The translations under genes were made by a program, and so were the position numbers. A stretch of DNA of 42,409 bases, taken from IMG/VR virus record IMGVR_UViG_3300035125_000073, positions 1-42,409 of that record. One strand, 5' to 3'. Origin of the DNA: a virus. Of this stretch, positions 27,122-35,709 are shown in pieces; position 1 is the first letter of the stretch; each line of letters starts with the position of its first letter. The notes under the pieces were generated by a model that saw only the letters and a program-made list of their open reading frames with translations, was not told where the DNA came from and made no database searches.

Positions 27122-28039
27122 ATGACTATGGCAGTCAAACACGGTCTGTACGGGGTGAAGGTCAACACGACTGCGATCGGCGGGGTGACTGCGCAGAACC
27201 TCGGTCTCGATGACGATGTCAACCCCGAGGCGTTAAGCGGCGAGGTCTACGCACGGTTCCTTTCCTTGGTCCGCCAGGGGCTGACCCCCGCATTTTCCAC
27301 CAAGGCGATTGCCACCGCGCTGGGTGTCTGCGGGGTGGTCGGCGTGGACCTATCGAGCAGCGCGCTCGTCCTCTTCGCCCAGAAATGGGCGGCCGGCAGC
27401 ACCCGTGCCAGCGGCTTGGTGCACCGGAGCTTTACCTACCAGCACGGGATCCTCGCCCCGCGGACGTTGAGCTGCGACTTCCGCGGCGACGCGGTGATCA
27501 ACTATGAGGCCCTGGTGGGCTACGACGGGGTAAACGACCCGGTGGTGCTCTCCGACACGGAGGCCGTGCCGGAGGTCACCGACACCGAGCGGTTTTCCTT
27601 GGGGCCGGTCAAGCTGGGGAACATTACGCTGGATCAGGTGACCAACATCAGCATCGACTTCGGCCTGGACCTGGTGGGCGAGGGCACTGACGCCGACTAC
27701 TGGGACACCTACGTCTCAATTCGGGAAATTAAGCCAACCTTGCGTTTCACTGGCAACGCCGCCGCCGCCTGGTTCGCCGCCGCGGGGATCCCCCTGCTGG
27801 GCAAGGTGGGCACCCACGCCAACTCGGTCTTCTTTCTCCGCAAGCGGGCGGCTGGGGCCACGTTTGTGGCCGACGGGACCGCCGAGCATCTCAAATTCAC
27901 GGCCGCGGGTCTGGCCAGAATCGAGGAGGGATTCCAGGCGGCCGGCAACGAGACGGGCACGGTGACGGTGGTAATGGACCTCAGCTATGACGGGACCAAC
28001 GCTCCGCTGACGTTTACGGCCGACCAGATGATCACCTGA
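27122..28039 (+). CDS. Major tail tube protein
   Basis: A 305-residue beta-rich protein with repeating Thr/Val/Asp strands (VKLGNITLDQVTNISIDFGLDLVGEG, interrupted here) and a C-terminal segment (NETGTVTVVMDLSYDG). It precedes the frameshifted chaperone and the tape measure genes, the invariant position of the tail tube gene in siphoviruses. ATG 27122 follows a short gap without strong Shine-Dalgarno; ATG at 27128 is an alternative. Confidence 0.7.
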   Translation: MTMAVKHGLYGVKVNTTAIGGVTAQNLGLDDDVNPEALSGEVYARFLSLVRQGLTPAFSTKAIATALGVCGVVGVDLSSSALVLFAQKWAAGSTRASGLVHRSFTYQHGILAPRTLSCDFRGDAVINYEALVGYDGVNDPVVLSDTEAVPEVTDTERFSLGPVKLGNITLDQVTNISIDFGLDLVGEGTDADYWDTYVSIREIKPTLRFTGNAAAAWFAAAGIPLLGKVGTHANSVFFLRKRAAGATFVADGTAEHLKFTAAGLARIEEGFQAAGNETGTVTVVMDLSYDGTNAPLTFTADQMIT

Positions 28040-28053
28040 TCGGGAGGGCAATT

Positions 28054-28815
28054 ATGCTGTTGTACTTCGTGCCCGGCGGAACACTGGGCGTTGACCGGCC
28101 GCAGTTGATCGAGGCGGGAATCGGTTACGCCTTTGAGGGGCCGACCATTGGCCGACGACAGGTTACGTGCGGACCGAGCGGCAACCCGGGCCTGATCATG
28201 GCGGCCGACCCGCCGGAGGATGCGGCCGTGGGTTACTATCCGGATCGCCAACGCTGGCAGGCAATCGCCGGATCTGCGGCATGGGTCGGTCTGGAAACCG
28301 AGCGGCCGCCCACACCTGATGAGCTCAGCAGGGCGCAGCCGCTGCGGGGCCACTGGATCGGCCTGGCGGACGATCAGCAGTACCTGGTGCCCACCGCCCG
28401 CTGTTGGGTGGAGGAGGACGGCGAGCTGCGTTGGGTCCACGGCCTGCCACGTACCAGCCAGCTTGATGCGGAGGGCCGCTGGTCGGCCGGCGAGATCCTG
28501 CCCCGCTACGCGACGCTGTGGCAATATGCGGTGCGGTGGGAAGAGGCCCGTTTCGGCGTGTCGCTGGATGAGCCGACCAAGCCGATCAAGGACGCCCAGG
28601 AGCTGAGCTTCCAGGACGCCCACCAGGCGGCGGTGGTTGCCTTGGCCGCCAACTATCGCCTGGGCCCCACGGAGGTCTCGCTTTTGGGGCTGCTGACCGC
28701 CGAGCTGGCGGTGACTGTGCTCGATGCGCTGATCGACCTGCCTACCCGCGAGGCCTGGGTGAAAAAAAAACTGGCCCGCGATGGTACGAGCACCGCCGTT
28801 GGACCAGCGGACTAG
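28054..28815 (+). CDS. Tail assembly chaperone, unshifted product (gpG-like)
   Basis: A 253-residue protein with GGGAGG upstream of ATG 28054. The C-terminal 100 residues are helical (FQDAHQAAVVALAANYRLG, LGLLTAELAVTVLDALIDLPT), as in G-type chaperones that coat the tape measure. The zero-frame product reads through nine A and ends at TAG 28815. It lies between tail tube and tape measure genes, as expected. Confidence 0.75.
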   Translation: MLLYFVPGGTLGVDRPQLIEAGIGYAFEGPTIGRRQVTCGPSGNPGLIMAADPPEDAAVGYYPDRQRWQAIAGSAAWVGLETERPPTPDELSRAQPLRGHWIGLADDQQYLVPTARCWVEEDGELRWVHGLPRTSQLDAEGRWSAGEILPRYATLWQYAVRWEEARFGVSLDEPTKPIKDAQELSFQDAHQAAVVALAANYRLGPTEVSLLGLLTAELAVTVLDALIDLPTREAWVKKKLARDGTSTAVGPAD

Positions 28816-28892
28816 ATCCCGGTTACCGACCGACGTTGGCCGATCTGTGGGCCCTGGCACTGGGTTTCGACGTGCTGACGACTGAGGACTGA
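28054..28892 (+). CDS. Tail assembly chaperone, -1 frameshift product (gpGT-like)
   Basis: A run of nine A (28762-28770) inside the chaperone gene allows the ribosome to slip back one base. The -1 frame then encodes 40 further residues (including WYEHRRWTSGLDPGYRP and LADLWALALGFDVL) and stops at 28890-28892. The extension is protein-like, and without it 28816-28929 would be an unusually long gap. Fusion proteins of this type are conserved in long-tailed phages. Total length would be about 279 residues. Confidence 0.7.
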
Positions 28893-28926
28893 GTACTGAG
28901 TACTGAGTACTGAGTACGGAGTACTG
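28881..28926 (+). repeat. TGAGTAC array carrying stop codon and Shine-Dalgarno
   Basis: Six units between the -1 frame chaperone end and the tape measure gene. The stop of the frameshift product (28890-28892) is in the array, and the final GGAGTAC unit puts GGAG (28918-28921) eight bases before the ATG at 28930. Confidence 0.92.
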
Positions 28927-28929
28927 GAA

Positions 28930-30654
28930 ATGCCGAAGACGAAGCTTGAAGTCGCGATGGGCGGGAAGAGCGCCGGGCTGGAGAGCAGCTTGAAGCGGGT
29001 CCGCGCGCTGGAGGAGCGGCTGGAGAAGAAGCTGAAGGACGTGGGCGGTGCCAGCCGGCAGGCGGCGAAAGAGCAGACCAAGTTTTGCCGCGACGGGCAA
29101 CGGCTGGTGCAACGCCTCGGCACGCCGTACGACAAGCACCTGGACCGGGTGAAGCGGCTGGGCCGCGCGCTGAAGGCCGGGGGGATCAGCCAAGCCGAGT
29201 ACAACAGGGCCGTCGGCCAATCAGAAGAGAAATTCCGCCGGGCCAGCGAGGCGGGCAGAAAGGCTTTCGGCGGCCCGGCGGTGTCGGACCTGGCGAAGTT
29301 CACCGCCGGATTCGCCAGCCTCTCGACGGTCATCGGAACCATCACGTCCGGGCTCAACGAAATGGCGGCTGCCCGTCGCGAAGCCGCCGAACAAGCGCGT
29401 ACCTCGCGAATGTCAGCAGGCGCCTTGGCCCAGGTCGCGAGATCGCCGGAGGACTTCCGCTACCTCAAACGGAAAGGCGACGAGCTGTTTGCGGCGGCCG
29501 GGGCCGGTTCGCCGGAAGAGGCGTACGCAACGATTTTCTCCCTCCGCTCCGCCGGCGCGATGAAACACTTCAACCTCTTCAAACGACTGCGAGCAAGCGG
29601 GCTGATTGCGGAGCCGGGCCAAATGGTGACATCCGCTCAAACGATGATCGCCAGCATGGGAATCAAGGAAACGGGCGACGTGAGAGCCCTGCTCAGCAAG
29701 GCATTCGGAGCGGCGGCGCCGGTAAGCGGCGTGTCAGCGGAAAGCATCCTCCGAGCGGCGGCGCGGGCCGGAACGGGAGCGGCTGCTCTGAAAATCTCCG
29801 ATGAACAACTACTCGCAGCGACGGGCATTGTGAGCGAAGCGACGGGAGGTGCGGACCTGGGTGGCACACAAGTCGCCAGCCTGATGAAGTCACTACAAAA
29901 GATCGGGGCACCCGGAGGCGGCTTCAATCTGAAGGGCAAGAGCTTGCTCCAAATGCTCGAAACGGTCGAATCGCGCGGGCTCGATGACGCGGCGTTAATG
30001 CAACTGTTCGGCCGACAAGAGGCGGTCAACGCGTACCGCGTTATCCTTCAGAACCGCCAGAAGCTTGCGACCAGACCCGGCGGGATTGCCCGGGCTCAGG
30101 CAGAAAATCTTGTAGACAGGCTCCTGGGGTTTCACAAAATCGATCCGTCGCTTGTCGCTGCTCGCAAGGCGGAGGAAGCTACCGCGGCCGAAGCCGTGTC
30201 ACGTCAACGGCTCGGAAGCTGGGAGAACTTCGCAGAAGCGCAGTGGAAACGGAAGCAAACGTGGCTGCGGAAAGAGGGTGCGTCCGAATGGGAAATTTGG
30301 GGGCAAGGCGTAGAAAACCGCCTTGCCCGGTGGATCGGCGGACCGGAACGACAAGTGCGCGGGACAATGACGGCTGAATCCATGCGAGCGGTTGACCTCA
30401 TGGAAGGCCGGATGCGCAAGCGTCTGCCGCCACCTCCACCGTCGCCATTCAGCCCGAACTACCCGGGCGGACCGGTCCGGCAGTGGCAGGAAAGGAATCC
30501 AGAAACGGGGGAGTGGCGGGAAGTGATCGATGGGCAACGACAGGCCAATCGTGAGCTACAAACCGCAGCCCAGAAGCTCGGCGCGGTTGCCGACCAACTG
30601 CAACGCAACCAACGGCCGCACGCCACGCTGGTACCACCGAATCAGGATCGATGA
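28930..30654 (+). CDS. Tape measure protein
   Basis: A 574-residue helical protein. The N terminus has coiled-coil character (GLESSLKRVRALEERLEKKLKD, split here by a Gly), followed by an Ala/Gly-rich hydrophobic segment (FASLSTVIGTITSG, about 135-150), long helices, and a Pro-rich stretch near residue 500. Gene order identifies it. At about 0.15 nm per residue the tail would be near 86 nm, so a short siphovirus tail. Translation starts from the repeat-borne GGAG. Confidence 0.75.
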   Translation: MPKTKLEVAMGGKSAGLESSLKRVRALEERLEKKLKDVGGASRQAAKEQTKFCRDGQRLVQRLGTPYDKHLDRVKRLGRALKAGGISQAEYNRAVGQSEEKFRRASEAGRKAFGGPAVSDLAKFTAGFASLSTVIGTITSGLNEMAAARREAAEQARTSRMSAGALAQVARSPEDFRYLKRKGDELFAAAGAGSPEEAYATIFSLRSAGAMKHFNLFKRLRASGLIAEPGQMVTSAQTMIASMGIKETGDVRALLSKAFGAAAPVSGVSAESILRAAARAGTGAAALKISDEQLLAATGIVSEATGGADLGGTQVASLMKSLQKIGAPGGGFNLKGKSLLQMLETVESRGLDDAALMQLFGRQEAVNAYRVILQNRQKLATRPGGIARAQAENLVDRLLGFHKIDPSLVAARKAEEATAAEAVSRQRLGSWENFAEAQWKRKQTWLRKEGASEWEIWGQGVENRLARWIGGPERQVRGTMTAESMRAVDLMEGRMRKRLPPPPPSPFSPNYPGGPVRQWQERNPETGEWREVIDGQRQANRELQTAAQKLGAVADQLQRNQRPHATLVPPNQDR

Positions 30655-30655
30655 G

Positions 30656-31033
30656 ATGGCCGCCATCGGAGCCGTAAGCTGTACTTGCGTGCACGATCGG
30701 GAGGAGGGCTCGATCCCCAGCGAGCTGCGCGAGCGGTCGGCCCAGTGGCACGTGCCGGGGCTGGACGGCTACGGGATCGCCGTGCTGGGAAAGGGGGAAG
30801 GAGAGTTCGCCGTGGTGGCCGTGCTCTATAGCACCAACGCGGGAGTAAACCTGTGGGCCGACTCGCTGCAAGCCCTACAAGGCACGCTGGTCTCAATCAC
30901 CGATGACCACGGCGACACGTACACCGGCTGCTTCCTGAAGCGGGTGGGCAACGTGAGGAAGCGGCCGGCCTTGATGCCGGGCAGCGGAATCACTACCCGC
31001 GGCGAGGTGCTGATCGAGGGGATGACCACATGA
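30656..31033 (+). CDS. Tail tip protein, small
   Basis: A 125-residue protein whose ATG 30656 follows the tape measure stop by one base. It is beta-rich (AVVAVLYSTNAGVNLWADSL, then LVSITDDHGDTYTGCFLKRV), like small distal-tail proteins that follow the tape measure in many siphoviruses. The family is not certain. It overlaps the next gene by four bases. Confidence 0.5.
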   Translation: MAAIGAVSCTCVHDREEGSIPSELRERSAQWHVPGLDGYGIAVLGKGEGEFAVVAVLYSTNAGVNLWADSLQALQGTLVSITDDHGDTYTGCFLKRVGNVRKRPALMPGSGITTRGEVLIEGMTT

Positions 31034-31749
31034 TCACCAGCTACCAGACGACCCGCTTGCAGAACGTCACCACGGTGCGGGTGACCACCAGCCTGACGGG
31101 CACGGTCTACTTCCACTGGTACCTCGACGGTCGGCCGGTGGGCAGCGGAACATCGTCGGTGCGGTCGTTCTATCTGGCCCAGGGCGTCCAGGTGCGGATC
31201 GACGTGCTCGACACCACCGATCCGGCCTTCGATGCGGCGGCCAACGCCCCGGCCGCCTATCCGGCGCGGCGAACGCTGTGGTGGCTCTCGGCGGCGGAGA
31301 CCGGTCCCAACCAGTTGGTGCTGGCCGAGTTGAGTCTGCATGAGTTGGCAACGCTCAGCCTCGACGAGCTGGCCGGAGTGCCGTTGCAGCGGGACGAAAT
31401 CGCCCGCTACCGGATCGAGCAGAGCCGGGGGGACATGTGGTCGCTGAGCCTCGATGAGTTGGCCGAGATGAGCCTGGATGAACTGGCCGAACTGAACTTC
31501 TGGTCCGAGTGGTCGACGTTGGGCAATATCTTCCACCGTGACGACCAGTGGACCTATCAATACCTGACCGACGCGCTGGACGACCTGACGGTGTATCGGT
31601 GGCGGATCGTCCCGGTGGACCGGGCGGGCAATGACGGCACCCCGGTGGACATCGGCCCCGAGAAGCTGATCCGCACGCCCGATGCGCCCAACTACACGAT
31701 CAGCTTTGACCCAGGCAGCTCCACGGTCACCTTCACGGCGGCCGGTTAA
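31030..31749 (+). CDS. Tail protein with SLDELA repeats and Fn3-like region
   Basis: A 239-residue protein. The N-terminal part is a beta-sandwich-like domain (TVYFHWYLDGRPVGSG). The middle holds repeats of the type LSLDELA/MSLDELA (about residues 95-155), interrupted by a 20-residue insert. The C-terminal part has DLTVYRWRIVPVDRAGN and ends as a fibronectin-type strand pattern. A surface or tip role is likely. ATG overlaps the previous stop. Confidence 0.5.
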   Translation: MITSYQTTRLQNVTTVRVTTSLTGTVYFHWYLDGRPVGSGTSSVRSFYLAQGVQVRIDVLDTTDPAFDAAANAPAAYPARRTLWWLSAAETGPNQLVLAELSLHELATLSLDELAGVPLQRDEIARYRIEQSRGDMWSLSLDELAEMSLDELAELNFWSEWSTLGNIFHRDDQWTYQYLTDALDDLTVYRWRIVPVDRAGNDGTPVDIGPEKLIRTPDAPNYTISFDPGSSTVTFTAAG

Positions 31750-31754
31750 GACTC

Positions 31755-31808
31755 ACGCAAAGACGCGAAGACGGAAAGACTGACAACTGAGAACCGACAA
31801 CTGAGAGC
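31755..31808 (+). repeat. CGCAAAGA octamers followed by GACAACT/GAGAACC heptamers
   Basis: Three 8-bp units (CGCAAAGA, CGCGAAGA, CGGAAAGA) directly followed by four heptamers of the GACAACT family, ending five bases before the ATG at 31814. Two different word families are joined in one junction. Confidence 0.8.
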
Positions 31809-31813
31809 CGATC

Positions 31814-33073
31814 ATGTCTTACGACACCACCGACTATCACGGGATCACCGTGTGGGCACCCGATTCGACCGGCTCGGGTGGCTTGCTCGTGCAGAACGCC
31901 TTCAAGGAGCTGGCCGATCGCATCGGCCCGTCGCACAGTCACGCCGGCCCGCCGGACGCCGACGACGATGAGGTGGACACCGGTGGCAACGGGGCGTGTT
32001 TCGTCAACAGCCTGTGGCACGATACCACGGCCGACAAGTGGTACGTGTGCACCGATTCCAGTGAAGGGGCGGCGGTGTGGTCATGTCTCCAGGAGTGCGA
32101 TGGACCGATCGACGCCACCAAGTACCAGCTCGCCGGGAATGACTTCATCCGATCCCTCGGCACGGGCGATGTCCAAATCGGCCAGGATGTGCATGGAGAC
32201 GGCAATTATAACCCGGGGACTTCGGGGACGAATGTCTACCTCGGATATATGTCCGGCTACGAAGCTGGTGGCGCCCAAAGCCAAAACGTCTGTATCGGCG
32301 CGTTGAGCGGAGTGGGCCTGAACGGGCAGGGAATGGTGTGCATCGGTTACCAGGCAGGTTACTGCGACATCGATGTAAATCAGATCTCTGATTGTACCTA
32401 CATCGGCCATGACGCGGGCCGCCACACCAACGACTGCACTGATTCGGTGTGCGTGGGTGCCTATGCCGGCAAGGGGGCGGCCACGGGATTCGTCTGCGAT
32501 CGCAACGTGATCATCGGTGCGTGGGCGGGACCAGTGGGTACAACCTTCGTGGATTGCGTGATTATCGGCGAGGCGGCGGGATACGAATTGACCGAGGGAT
32601 ACAGCAACGTATTCATCGGCGCATCAGCCGGTCACGACACGACGGATGGTTATGGCAACGTGGCAATCGGGAAGGACGCGGGAGAATCACTTACTGGTGG
32701 CTACGCCAACGTCATTCTCGGCCTCGATGCCGGTGATTCATTGACGACTGGATACGGCAACGTCATCATCGGCCCCTACGCGGCGTCCGGCCAACTTACC
32801 ACGGAGTGCCAACGACTGTGGATTCAAAATACTTCGGCGGGCACGCCTCTGATCGGCGGCGATTTTGATGCCCGCGAGGTGACGATTGACGGGTCGTTTC
32901 ATCTGTTGGAACGCAGTAGCGATCCGGCCGAGCCGGCCGAGGGCGAAGCCGTCATCTGGATGTCCGACGGCACGGGCAAGGGCGACGACGGCGACGTGCT
33001 GATCGCCAGCAAGGCCGGCGGTGCCACGAAGTGGAGTACGCTGTTTGACCATTCGGCCGGCGCAGCGTGGTAA
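31814..33073 (+). CDS. Tail fibre with YadA-head-like repeats
   Basis: A 419-residue protein. An N-terminal domain (1-130) is followed by about nine repeats with consensus NVxIGxxAGxxxTxGY (residues about 140-335), such as NVFIGASAGHDTTDGYG and NVAIGKDAGESLTGGYA. Such 18-20 residue units form trimeric left-handed beta-rolls in YadA-type heads and phage fibres. The C terminus carries a chaperone- or tip-like domain. It is the likely receptor-binding fibre. No Shine-Dalgarno; the heptamer array abuts the start. Confidence 0.7.
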   Translation: MSYDTTDYHGITVWAPDSTGSGGLLVQNAFKELADRIGPSHSHAGPPDADDDEVDTGGNGACFVNSLWHDTTADKWYVCTDSSEGAAVWSCLQECDGPIDATKYQLAGNDFIRSLGTGDVQIGQDVHGDGNYNPGTSGTNVYLGYMSGYEAGGAQSQNVCIGALSGVGLNGQGMVCIGYQAGYCDIDVNQISDCTYIGHDAGRHTNDCTDSVCVGAYAGKGAATGFVCDRNVIIGAWAGPVGTTFVDCVIIGEAAGYELTEGYSNVFIGASAGHDTTDGYGNVAIGKDAGESLTGGYANVILGLDAGDSLTTGYGNVIIGPYAASGQLTTECQRLWIQNTSAGTPLIGGDFDAREVTIDGSFHLLERSSDPAEPAEGEAVIWMSDGTGKGDDGDVLIASKAGGATKWSTLFDHSAGAAW

Positions 33074-33111
33074 GGGAGTACTGGGTACTGAGTACTGAGT
33101 ACGGTGTATTG
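33074..33111 (+). repeat. TGAGTAC array with GGTG at the start site
   Basis: Five units directly after the TAA of the fibre gene. The final unit is GGTGTAT, with GGTG (33103-33106) seven bases before the ATG at 33114. Confidence 0.88.
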
Positions 33112-33113
33112 AC

Positions 33114-33779
33114 ATGCCTGCGGTGGGAACCAGAGCGGACAGCCTGCGGCTGAAGGTCGACTCGACGGAGATCGAGCAGTTGGCGCGGATCGGGACCATC
33201 CCCGGGGTGGTCGTCGAGCGGGCGGCGGCCCGTAACGGTCCGGGCTACGGGCGGTTGCGGAGCACGATCCTCGGTCGGCACCTCCGCTGGCAGGCCCCCG
33301 GGTCGACCAGCTTTGGCCAGCCGATTGACGTGTCGCTGGGCGGGGACTTTTTGGTCGAGGACGGCGACGATCCGAACAAGTTCCTCCGGCTCACCGTCAC
33401 CCTGTGCCACCTGTTCGGACCGACCGAAAGCCGCGTTCTGCTGGGTGATCTGTATGAAAACGAGGTGGGACACGACGACGTGCTGGCCGACGAGGCGGCG
33501 GCCGGCGACGTGACGATCTATTCGATCACCCTGGAGAACGCCAACAATGTGGTACTTTCGCACTTGAAAGCCTGGCTGGACGCGGCCACCGAAAACCTGG
33601 AGATTTCGGACGACCAGATCAGTTGGGTTGCCCCGACCAGCGAGGCGGCGGCGCTCAAATTGCCCGATCTGGGGGCGGGAGCCAGCGACGTCCTCTACCT
33701 GCGGCGGACGATCGGCGCCGGAACCGACTGTGATCCGGACGTCCTCACCCATCTGCACTTTAGCTTTTGCGCTCTGTGA
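33114..33779 (+). CDS. Structural protein of unknown role
   Basis: A 221-residue acidic beta-rich protein (HLRWQAPGSTSFGQPIDVSL, then FLRLTVTLCHLFGPTESRVL). It is followed by other virion-type genes and probably belongs to the tail tip or surface. No known motif. The stop is followed by a GACAACT unit and an AAGGAG. Confidence 0.5.
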   Translation: MPAVGTRADSLRLKVDSTEIEQLARIGTIPGVVVERAAARNGPGYGRLRSTILGRHLRWQAPGSTSFGQPIDVSLGGDFLVEDGDDPNKFLRLTVTLCHLFGPTESRVLLGDLYENEVGHDDVLADEAAAGDVTIYSITLENANNVVLSHLKAWLDAATENLEISDDQISWVAPTSEAAALKLPDLGAGASDVLYLRRTIGAGTDCDPDVLTHLHFSFCAL

Positions 33780-33801
33780 ACTGACAACTGAAGGAGAAAT
33801 C

Positions 33802-34278
33802 ATGCGTTTTACGGTTCCCTTTGAGGAAGTGGCCACCGGGGCGGTGGCCAACACCTACAAGACGATCGCGGCGATCCGCGCCGCCGACACGGCCGGCTAC
33901 CGGTTTCGGCTACGCCGGCTGCAATTGGGCAACTCGGAGGATACGCCGCAGGACCTGGCGGTGGGAATCGCCTTGAAACGGGTCGACGATGTATCGGCCG
34001 GCGGGGCCGGGACATCTACCGCCGTGACTCCCCTGCAGGTCGATTCCCTTTCGCGGGCCGCAGTGTGCACGGCCGGCAAGAACTACACCGTCGAGCCGAC
34101 CACCTACGGCAATCCGCTGTGGGAGATGGAGCTGAACTGCCGCAACTCGCTGGATATCGTGTGGACCGAGGAGGAGGCCCCGGTGGTCAACCGCGACCAG
34201 CTCTTGGGGCTGTTGATCTGTCCGCGGACGGCCGTGGCCCGTACGTTTTCCGGTTGCCTTGAATTCGAGGAGTTTTGA
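33802..34278 (+). CDS. Structural protein of unknown role
   Basis: A 158-residue protein from ATG 33802 with GAAGGAG upstream. It is beta-rich, with TVPFEEVATGAVANTYKTI at the N terminus and FRLRRLQLGNSEDTPQD near residue 35. Compact single-domain proteins of this kind decorate heads or tails. The frame is open upstream, but the Shine-Dalgarno decides the start. No family assigned. Confidence 0.5.
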   Translation: MRFTVPFEEVATGAVANTYKTIAAIRAADTAGYRFRLRRLQLGNSEDTPQDLAVGIALKRVDDVSAGGAGTSTAVTPLQVDSLSRAAVCTAGKNYTVEPTTYGNPLWEMELNCRNSLDIVWTEEEAPVVNRDQLLGLLICPRTAVARTFSGCLEFEEF

Positions 34279-34279
34279 T

Positions 34280-34600
34280 ATGGCGATCATCACGATTGAA
34301 GAGCCAACCCCCGATCAACAGCAGCAGATCATCTACAACAAGCGGATGCGGGGGACGAACATCGTTGCCGTGGATCCGGATCAGAAGTTCGCCGTTACGC
34401 TGATCAAGCTGGCAGCGGGGGTGAACCAGCCGGGCGACTACCCGGCGCTGAAGACGGCGATTGAGGCCATCGCCGGAATTCAGGAAATCTCGCTGCTGAT
34501 CGATGGTCAGACGCCATCGACGATCCCCGCGGAGACTGAGCTGCGAGTGCTCGTCGAGGGGCAGATCAGGATTGACGATCTGGGGCCACCGGAGCCATAA
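34280..34600 (+). CDS. Small structural protein
   Basis: A 106-residue protein from ATG 34280 with GAGGAG upstream, one base after the previous stop. It has an ITIEEPTPDQQQQIIYNKR start, a helical middle and a beta-rich C-terminal part (ETELRVLVEGQIRIDDLGP). No family recognised. It belongs to the tail-surface operon. Confidence 0.5.
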   Translation: MAIITIEEPTPDQQQQIIYNKRMRGTNIVAVDPDQKFAVTLIKLAAGVNQPGDYPALKTAIEAIAGIQEISLLIDGQTPSTIPAETELRVLVEGQIRIDDLGPPEP

Positions 34601-34632
34601 GATTGTTGGCCCGAATATTTGAAAGAACTCCC

Positions 34633-35703
34633 ATGTCCAGAACAGGAATCAAGCTGAAGCCCCGTCGAGATGACCTTGGCGTGCAGTTCGCTCGGGCGCT
34701 CGAGAAACTGCCGCAGAGCGGTGGCACGATCAAGCTGCCGGCGGGGGTCCATCGTTTTCAGACGCCGCTAGATTTCGGCAGCCGGTGTTGCGTTCGCCTG
34801 GAGGGCACCGGGTATTATTGCCGCGAGAACTGGCTGCCGGCGGCCACGGAGCTGATTTACGAGGGGCAGGGTGACGCGATCGTAATCGGCGACGGCGTGC
34901 ACGACTCCGGCGGGATCCATCTGCGTGACTTCGGCCTGAGATATCCGGAGCTGGACGCCAGCGCGATTCGCGTCCGCGGGCGGAACGCGGATGGAATCAT
35001 GGAAAGACTACGCCTGGTAGGCCCCAGCGCCCAACCGGAAGTGAGCAAGGGGATCGTGATCGACTACGTCGGCAGCAACTACCATTGGCGGCTTACGTCC
35101 GTCCACTGCGAGCGGTTTCATACGTCGCTGGAGCTCTGCGGCGGCGCGCACAATACGAGCCTGTATCACTGCTCGTTCTTCCGCAACGTTTATGGCCCGC
35201 GGATCGGCACCCAGGGCCTGTGTCGCGGGGTGGGATTCTACGGCTGCGATACGCAACTGAGCCTGATCGGGCTGGACCTGCTGAACGTGCACGGGTTGCT
35301 CTGGGAGGGCCTCTATACCGAGGCCCTAGGGCGGGGGCCTGACTCGCGGATCATCCGCCTGGGGCATGATGGCACCACGCCGGTTTCGGTAAGCATATTA
35401 CATACCGCCTTCAGTACCGGAGCGCCGATTATCGCACCTGACCGGGCTGAGCACGCCATCAGCATCGAGCGCGCTGTAGACCTGACGATCGAAGGGAACG
35501 TGTTTAGTGACGGTTTCGCCCATTCGGCGGTGGAGAACCTGGGCAATTACGTCAAGGGTGTGCGGCTGAAGAGCAACCGGCGGGGCAGCAATAGGCTGAT
35601 CGACGACTATACTGGCGTGGATGAGGTAAGCGAGCAAGGACGCAGCGACTTTTTCTGCAAAACGATCCAGCACGATCCATCGCCTGCGGCGGGCCAGGAT
35701 TGA
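34633..35703 (+). CDS. Tailspike-like beta-helix protein (pectate-lyase-3 type)
   Basis: A 356-residue protein. The N-terminal part (ALEKLPQSGGTIKLPAGVHRF) is the signature start of pectate-lyase-3 type right-handed beta-helices. Rungs follow with GIHLRDFGLR, NADGIMERLRLVG, WRLTSVHCERF and TSLYHCSFFRN. Phage proteins of this fold are tailspikes that bind and often cleave surface polysaccharide. Catalytic residues cannot be assigned by eye. A TTG at 34603 is an alternative start. Confidence 0.7.
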   Translation: MSRTGIKLKPRRDDLGVQFARALEKLPQSGGTIKLPAGVHRFQTPLDFGSRCCVRLEGTGYYCRENWLPAATELIYEGQGDAIVIGDGVHDSGGIHLRDFGLRYPELDASAIRVRGRNADGIMERLRLVGPSAQPEVSKGIVIDYVGSNYHWRLTSVHCERFHTSLELCGGAHNTSLYHCSFFRNVYGPRIGTQGLCRGVGFYGCDTQLSLIGLDLLNVHGLLWEGLYTEALGRGPDSRIIRLGHDGTTPVSVSILHTAFSTGAPIIAPDRAEHAISIERAVDLTIEGNVFSDGFAHSAVENLGNYVKGVRLKSNRRGSNRLIDDYTGVDEVSEQGRSDFFCKTIQHDPSPAAGQD

Positions 35704-35709
35704 TACCCT

